The notes beneath the pieces were generated by a model. The model was not told the origin of the DNA. It saw only the letters and a list, made by a program, of their open reading frames with translations, and did not search any database. DNA of 64,000 nt from Streptomyces rubiginosohelvolus (GTDB lineage: Bacteria > Actinomycetota > Actinomycetes > Streptomycetales > Streptomycetaceae): positions 1 through 64,000 of the forward strand of contig NZ_BMTW01000019.1 of assembly GCF_014649875.1 (NCBI RefSeq). Direction: 5' to 3'. How positions within the stretch are numbered: position 1 is the stretch's first letter; each line of letters begins with the position of its first letter. This document shows positions 59,483 through 64,000 of the stretch, one piece after another. Made by a program: the position numbers and the translations under genes.

Positions 59483-60811
59483 TCATGAGCGAATCGTGAG
59501 GGCCGGGCCCCCGCCGCGCCGACGGCCCGGCCGCGACCGGGCGGGTGCGAGCCGCAGCACGAACTCCGCGCCGCCGCCGGGACGGGCCCGGACGGTGAGT
59601 TTCCCCCGGTGCACCTCCGCGATGCGCCGCACCAGCGAGAGACCGATCCCCGTGCCCCCGCCCGGCGAGCTGAACCGCTCCATCAGCTCCGGCAGCCGGT
59701 CCGGATCCACCCCGGGGCCCCGGTCGGCGACCCACACCTCCGGCCCGCGCACGGTCACCACCAGTTCCGCCCCGTCCGAGGCCCGTCCGTGCCGCACCGC
59801 GTTGTCCAGAAGATTGCGCACCGCGACCCGCACCAGAGCGGCGTCGGCTTCGGTCACCGACTCCTCCAGCCGCAACCGAGGGCGGGGCCCGCTCTCCGGC
59901 AGCTCCGCGCACACCTCTTCGACGAGCTGGTCCAGCCGCAGCGGCTCCGTCCGTACGGTGTCGACGGCGGCCTCCAGCCGGCCCCGGGCCAGCAGGTTCT
60001 CCACGACGTCGGCCATCCGGTCCGCCGCCCGCCGGATCCGGGGCAGGTGGGCGTCGAGAGCACCGCCCGGGGAGCCCGCGGCCACCTCCACCGACCCGCG
60101 CATCACGGCGACCGGGGTCCGCAGCTCGTGCGCGGCGTCAGCCAGCAGCCGTTCCTGCTGCTCCAGCGCCTGCCAGGCCGGGCGCATGCTGCGCCCCGAG
60201 AGCACGTGCCCCGTCACCGCGGCCAGGGCCGTCAGCGCACCGGCCCCGACGACGAGGGAGAGCACCAGACTGCGGTGCTCGGCCGCGCCGCGCTCCGGAT
60301 CGCCCACCGCGACGGCCGCGCCCGCCACCTCGTCGGTGGCGTCGTGGTAGAAGGGCACGGCCAGCAGCCGCACCGGTTCTCCCGAGCGGTCGCGCGCACC
60401 GGCCCGCACCGGCCCTTCCGCCTCCATCGCCGAACGGGCCATCGCGTCGATCGCCCCGGCCGCCACGGCGAACTGCGCGGTGCGGCCCCGGAACACGGTG
60501 ACCGGACCACCATCGGGCCGCTTTTCCAGCACCAGGATCTGCGGGGTTCCCGTGGTCGCCTCGTCGTCCTGGAGGCCGTCCAGCCGGATCCGGTCGTCCT
60601 CGTAATAGACGAGCGAGGCGGCGACGGAGGCCCGGCGGCGCATCTCGTCGTACTCCGCGTCCTCCCTCGCCCGGTCGTCGGTACGGATCACCACCCAGGA
60701 CAGGCACGCCAGCCCGACGACGGTGATCAGCGTGTACGCCGCGGTCAGCCGCAGCTGCAGCCGGCGCAGCCTTCTCCTGGCCGGGGAGCGCCGCCGCGTG
60801 GATCTCGCCAT
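59483..60811 (-). CDS. Two-component sensor histidine kinase
   Basis: This 442-residue kinase has a first membrane segment near 22-42, a sensor domain of about 130 residues, a second membrane segment near 180-200, the DHp helix with phosphoryl histidine His228 in AAHELRTP, and the ATPase core: NLLDNAVRHGR, VADRGPGVDPD and GTGIGLSLVRRI. Its ATG overlaps the TGA of the response-regulator gene by one base (TGATG), so the two are translated together. The signal sensed is unknown. Confidence 0.93.
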   Translation of the reverse strand: MARSTRRRSPARRRLRRLQLRLTAAYTLITVVGLACLSWVVIRTDDRAREDAEYDEMRRRASVAASLVYYEDDRIRLDGLQDDEATTGTPQILVLEKRPDGGPVTVFRGRTAQFAVAAGAIDAMARSAMEAEGPVRAGARDRSGEPVRLLAVPFYHDATDEVAGAAVAVGDPERGAAEHRSLVLSLVVGAGALTALAAVTGHVLSGRSMRPAWQALEQQERLLADAAHELRTPVAVMRGSVEVAAGSPGGALDAHLPRIRRAADRMADVVENLLARGRLEAAVDTVRTEPLRLDQLVEEVCAELPESGPRPRLRLEESVTEADAALVRVAVRNLLDNAVRHGRASDGAELVVTVRGPEVWVADRGPGVDPDRLPELMERFSSPGGGTGIGLSLVRRIAEVHRGKLTVRARPGGGAEFVLRLAPARSRPGRRRGGGPALTIRS

Positions 60812-61485
60812 CAGCAGGGCCCCGGCTCCGCCGACAGCAGGAACCCCCGGCCGCGCACGGTGTGCACCAGACCCGGGGAGCCCAGCTTGCGCCGCAGGCC
60901 CGCGACGACGGCGTCCACCACGTTGGAGACCGGGTCGGCCATCTCGTCCCAGCAGTGCTCCAGCAGGCCGGTGCGGGTGACGACGGTGTCCCGGTGCACG
61001 AGGAGCTGCTGGAGCACGGCGTACTCCTTCGGGCTCAGCGACAGCAGCACGCCGCCGCGCCGCACCTCGTGCCGTGATACGTCCATGACCACGTCCGCGC
61101 AGGTCAGGAAGGTGGGAAGCCGGTCCGGGGCCCGCCGGCTCAGGCCGCGCACGCGCAGGACGAGCTCGCGCATCGCGAACGGCTTGGCGAGATAGTCGTC
61201 CGCCCCGCTCTCCAGCCCCCGCACCCGCTCGTCCAGCGAATCCAGGGCGGTCAGGCAGAGCACGGGCACCGACCAGCCGGTCCGGCGTCTGCCTTCCAGC
61301 GGGGCGAGGGTGTCGCCGGAGGGCACCATCCGGTCCAGCACCACACAGTCGTACGCGGTGAGGTGCAGAGCGACGTCCGCCTCCGGCCAGTCGGCGGCGC
61401 AGTCCACGGCGAAGCCCCCGTCGCGCAGCCCGGCCGCGATCACCTCCCGCAGATCGTCGTCGTCCTCCACCAGCAGCACACGCAC
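60811..61485 (-). CDS. OmpR-family response regulator
   Basis: This 224-residue protein has a receiver domain with phosphoacceptor Asp51 in VVLDRMVPSGD and lysine in YLAKPFAMREL, and a C-terminal winged helix (about 130-220, LSLSPKEYAVLQQLL). It is the partner of the downstream kinase gene and likely the first gene of the pair. The target genes are unknown. Confidence 0.94.
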   Translation of the reverse strand: MRVLLVEDDDDLREVIAAGLRDGGFAVDCAADWPEADVALHLTAYDCVVLDRMVPSGDTLAPLEGRRRTGWSVPVLCLTALDSLDERVRGLESGADDYLAKPFAMRELVLRVRGLSRRAPDRLPTFLTCADVVMDVSRHEVRRGGVLLSLSPKEYAVLQQLLVHRDTVVTRTGLLEHCWDEMADPVSNVVDAVVAGLRRKLGSPGLVHTVRGRGFLLSAEPGPC

Positions 61486-61593
61486 GGGGAGAACACCTCT
61501 GCATCCTGGTCCGGGAAGGCCCCTCGCCCGGGGAGCGGAGGGGAGGGGTCCGCCATCCTAGGCCGTTCCGCGCACCGGTGCCGAGGCGGCCCG

Positions 61594-62664
61594 TCAGGCC
61601 GGTGATGCCTCGATGATCTGGAAGATGTTGGGCGCGGGCAGCGGCGTCACGCCGCGCAGGACGAAGCCGCCCGCCGTGCACAGAGAGGCGAAATCGTCCG
61701 CGGTCCGTTCCCTGCCGCCGACGTTGACCAGCATGTTGAGGTCGCTGAGGTAGACACCTCCCGGCGGGTCCGCCGGCACGGTGGCGGGCAGTACCGGTTC
61801 GACGATCAGGAGCGAGCCGTGGGCGGGGATGACGTCCCGGATACGCCGCAGGATGGCCGCGCACCTCTCGTCGTCCCAGTCGTGGATGATGCTCTTCAGC
61901 AGATAGAGGTCGCCGCCGGCCGGGGCCGAGGCGAAGAAGTCGCCGGTCTCCAGGGCGACGCGCTCGGTCAGGCCTTCGTCGGCCAGCCGCCGGGGCGCCT
62001 GCGCGAGCCCCTCGGCCGTGTCGAACAGAATGCCCCGGAGCTTCGGATGCTCCCGCAGGATCGAGGCCAGCAGGGTGCCGTCGCCGCCGCCGATGTCCAC
62101 CAGGGTGCTGAAGCGCCCGAAGTCGTAGTGGTGCGGCACGGTGTCGGCGGTCAGCCGGGTGCCCTGGCTCATCGCCTCGTTGAACGCGGCGGACAGCTCG
62201 GGGTGCTCCTTCAGATGGCCGAAGAAGTCGGTCCCGAACACCGTCTCGAACGTGGTCCCGCCCGAGCGGACGCTCTCGTCGAGCAGGTCCCAGCCCCGCA
62301 GCATGACCGGATCGGTGAACATCCGGGCCATCGCGGCCATCGAGCCGGCCGTGTCGGTCCGCAGGAAGTCGCCCGCCGCGGTGGTCCGGAAGAGGCCCGG
62401 TTCCGTCTCGGACAGCAGCTGGAGTCCGGCCAGGGCGCGCAGCAGACGCAGCGTCGCCTGCGGATGGGTGCCGAGGGATTCGGCGAGCGCGTCGGCGCTC
62501 AGTTCACCGGGGCCGATCCGGTCGAAGACGTCGAACCGCACGGCTGTGCCCAGCGCCTGGGTGGCCATCTGGCCGAGCACGAGCCGGGACAACGCCCCGC
62601 GCGCCTGCCAATCCACCGGCGCTTCCCGGCCGTTGCGGGTCGCCTGATCCTGACCATCCGTCAT
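61594..62664 (-). CDS. SAM-dependent O-methyltransferase (hydroxyindole/polyketide type)
   Basis: This 356-residue protein has an N-terminal dimerisation helical region and a Rossmann SAM domain: LVDIGGGDGTLLASIL is motif I and the catalytic histidine is likely in LKSIIHDWDDERC. These are features of AcoMT/hydroxyneurosporene-type O-methyltransferases of secondary metabolism. AGGGAGG lies 8 bases before ATG 62664; GTG 62673 is the less likely alternative. It sits 31 bases downstream of lysG, and an iron-box-like sequence covers the junction. Substrate unknown. Confidence 0.88.
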   Translation of the reverse strand: MTDGQDQATRNGREAPVDWQARGALSRLVLGQMATQALGTAVRFDVFDRIGPGELSADALAESLGTHPQATLRLLRALAGLQLLSETEPGLFRTTAAGDFLRTDTAGSMAAMARMFTDPVMLRGWDLLDESVRSGGTTFETVFGTDFFGHLKEHPELSAAFNEAMSQGTRLTADTVPHHYDFGRFSTLVDIGGGDGTLLASILREHPKLRGILFDTAEGLAQAPRRLADEGLTERVALETGDFFASAPAGGDLYLLKSIIHDWDDERCAAILRRIRDVIPAHGSLLIVEPVLPATVPADPPGGVYLSDLNMLVNVGGRERTADDFASLCTAGGFVLRGVTPLPAPNIFQIIEASPA

Positions 62665-62680
62665 GTTCCGCACCTCCCTG

Positions 62681-62699
62681 TTGGGTTAGGTAAACCTAA
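62681..62699 (-). promoter_or_regulatory. Iron-box (DmdR/IdeR)-like sequence before the O-methyltransferase
   Basis: TTGGGTTAGGTAAACCTAA matches the 19-base IdeR/DmdR consensus TTAGGTTAGGCTAACCTAA at 16 positions, and contains the perfect dyad GTTAGG-TAAA-CCTAAC. It covers the end of lysG (its stop codon lies inside) and the start region of the O-methyltransferase, just ahead of the ribosome binding site. This would allow repression of the methyltransferase by iron. Confidence 0.65.
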
Positions 62700-63637
62700 C
62701 TTCGAAGGGATCGAGGGGCAATCGGCCGTCCGCCCGCGAGCGTGTCGGCGGCCTCCGCAGCCACCGCCTCGGCCACGGTCGCCAGGGCGGGTGAGTCCAG
62801 CTTCCACTGCTGCCAGTGCAGCGGTACGTCCACGGTGCGGTCCGGGACGAGCAGCGCCAGCCGGCCGTCGCGCAGCAACGGCTCCGCCTGGACGTCGGGC
62901 ACCATGCCCCAGCCCATGCCCGCCGCCACGGCGCTCGCGAACCCCTCCGAGCTGGGCACCAGATGGCGCCGGGAGCTCGCCCGGGCCCCGGGGACGAGCC
63001 GGCGTACGAACGAGTCCTGCAGGTCGTCGCGCCGGTCGAAGCTGACCACCGGGGCGTCCTCGATCAGCTCGCGCACATCGGCGCCCGTCCGCCTCCCCAG
63101 CCACCGGTCGGCGAAAGCGGGTTCGGCCACCGGCAGATACCGCATCCGGCCGAGCCTGCGCACCGAGCACCCCGTCACCGCCTGCGGCGACGAGGTCACC
63201 GCGGCCATCACCAGCCCCTCCCGCAGCAGGGCGGCCGTGTGGTCCTGGTCCTCCCGGTGCAGTTCGTAGGCGAGGTCGAGATCCTGCGGAACGCGCCGCA
63301 GGGCGGGCAGGAACCAGGTCGCCAGGGAGTCGGAGTTCACCGCGATCGACAGGAGCGTCGGCTCGCCGGGCCCGGACATCCCGAGCGCCGTCCGCGCGTC
63401 GCGCTCCAGCCGGGCCAGCTGGCGGGCGAAGCGCACCACGACCTCACCGGACTCGGTGGGCCGCACCGGTTTCGTGCGCATCAGCAGCACCCGGCCCGTG
63501 CGCTGCTCCAGTGCCTTCACCCGCTGGCTGACCGCCGACGGTGTCAGCCGCAGGACGTTCGCCGCCGCGTCGAAGGTGCCTTCGTCGACCACGGCCAGCA
63601 GCGTGCGCACCTGATCGAGAGGAAGCTCGGACATCAT
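62696..63637 (-). CDS. lysG: LysR-family regulator of the amino-acid exporter (LysG/ArgP type)
   Basis: This 313-residue regulator has the LysR helix-turn-helix (LDQVRTLLAVVDEGTFDAAANVLRLTPSAVSQRVKALEQRTGRVLL) spread over 7-55 and an effector domain with MAAVTSSPQAVTGCSVRRLG. Divergent arrangement with lysE, sequence and length are typical of LysG/ArgP, which activates the exporter when basic amino acids accumulate. I start at ATG 63637; ATG 63634 is one codon later. The stop TAG lies within the iron-box-like sequence. Confidence 0.88.
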   Translation of the reverse strand: MMSELPLDQVRTLLAVVDEGTFDAAANVLRLTPSAVSQRVKALEQRTGRVLLMRTKPVRPTESGEVVVRFARQLARLERDARTALGMSGPGEPTLLSIAVNSDSLATWFLPALRRVPQDLDLAYELHREDQDHTAALLREGLVMAAVTSSPQAVTGCSVRRLGRMRYLPVAEPAFADRWLGRRTGADVRELIEDAPVVSFDRRDDLQDSFVRRLVPGARASSRRHLVPSSEGFASAVAAGMGWGMVPDVQAEPLLRDGRLALLVPDRTVDVPLHWQQWKLDSPALATVAEAVAAEAADTLAGGRPIAPRSLRS

Positions 63638-63704
63638 GGATGCTAATGATACGTAAGAATCTTTAGCTGGACGCCACAACTCTGTGCTCCGTAGCGTCGG
63701 CCGC

Positions 63705-64000
63705 ATGACGAACGCCCTGACCACCGCAGCCACCGGATTCGGCACCGGCCTCTCCCTCATCGTCGCCATCGGCGCCCAGAACGCCCTGGTGCTGCGCCAA
63801 GGGGTCCGCCGGGACGGCGTGCTCGCGGTGGTCGGCATCTGCGCCCTGTCCGACGCGGTGCTCATCACGCTGGGGGTCGCCGGGGTCGGCGCGGTCGTCG
63901 TCGCCTGGCCCTCGGCGCTGACCGTCGTGGGCCTGCTCGGCGGCCTGTTCCTGATCGGCTACGGGCTGCTCGCCGCCCGCCGCGTACTGCGCCCGTCCGC
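63705..64000 (+). CDS. lysE: LysE-family amino-acid exporter (truncated at window end)
   Basis: The first 98 codons are present, starting MTNALTTAATGFGTGLSLI, followed by the LysE hallmark GAQNALVLRQG and GVGAVVVAW. Three hydrophobic segments are seen so far. It is divergent from lysG across 67 bases, with AT-rich sequence that should contain the LysG-binding site. It exports basic amino acids, probably lysine or arginine. Confidence 0.9.
   Translation, partial: MTNALTTAATGFGTGLSLIVAIGAQNALVLRQGVRRDGVLAVVGICALSDAVLITLGVAGVGAVVVAWPSALTVVGLLGGLFLIGYGLLAARRVLRPS

Noticed and set aside
1..64000. CRISPR arrays, insertion sequences, prophage or integrated plasmid genes, rRNA and tRNA
   Set aside because: No regularly spaced repeats, transposase, integrase, attachment repeats or structured RNA genes were seen on either strand.

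Overview
The window is high-GC actinobacterial chromosome with the gene content of a Streptomyces. Almost every codon ends in G or C, GTG starts are common, and it carries a two-domain geosmin synthase, an NsdA-family TPR regulator, a DasR-like operator in front of a secreted LPMO, mycothiol-type DinB proteins, an amino-acid-exporter pair (lysG/lysE) and a sugar ABC importer without its own ATPase, as expected when MsiK is shared. I see no rRNA, tRNA, CRISPR array, transposase or prophage gene.

Layout. 1-13.2 kb is an acyl-CoA region: the tail of an unknown gene, a FadD-type ligase, a three-gene polar amino-acid ABC importer, phenylacetate-CoA ligase (paaK) with a palindromic operator, a tandem alpha/beta hydrolase, and a FadD19-like ligase divergent from echA - tandem-DUF35 - Ltp1 - Ltp2. 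The last set looks like an aldolytic side-chain shortening module related to actinobacterial sterol catabolism. 13.3-15.9 kb has a small conserved protein and an MFS exporter with its TetR regulator. 16-19 kb holds geoA and a secreted SLT lytic enzyme. 19.5-24 kb holds an APH-fold kinase, an NsdA-like regulator and a PAS-SpoIIE phosphatase. 24.1-24.7 kb encodes cysteine-free L33 and L31 type B, a zinc-sparing ribosomal pair.

24.9-36.2 kb is mixed housekeeping and secreted genes: DUF1275, a TPR protein, VanZ with a histone-H1-like tail, DUF4389, WYL regulator with divergent DinB, AlkZ-like glycosylase, DUF4230, AA10 LPMO, a secreted TNT-domain protein followed by a possible partner, DUF1801, a second DinB protein, signal peptidase I and a tyrosine-phosphatase-like protein. 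36.2-40.4 kb is the fructose PTS operon fruR-fruK-fruA-ptsH. 40.6-50.3 kb holds a lipoprotein, epoxide hydrolase, serine hydrolase, GNAT, a NB-ARC/TPR protein without a DNA-binding domain, an LLM oxidoreductase and small genes. 51-56 kb is an alpha-glucoside-type ABC importer with a GH13 enzyme. 56.2-64 kb has PlsC, a third DinB protein, a double VOC protein, GH114, a two-component system, and an O-methyltransferase behind lysG with an iron-box-like sequence at the junction, then lysE running off the window.

How the genes work together: the clearest units are the ABC importer (solute-binding protein, permease, ATPase linked by 4-bp overlaps), the EchA/DUF35/Ltp unit (linked by abutting or overlapping starts), the fru operon (one DeoR repressor, its likely operator repeats, kinase, EIIABC and HPr), the sugar importer plus GH13, and the HK/RR pair (1-base overlap). 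Starts were chosen from ribosome binding sites and family N-termini, so many genes begin inside longer open frames. All functional assignments come from motif recognition, not from database searches.
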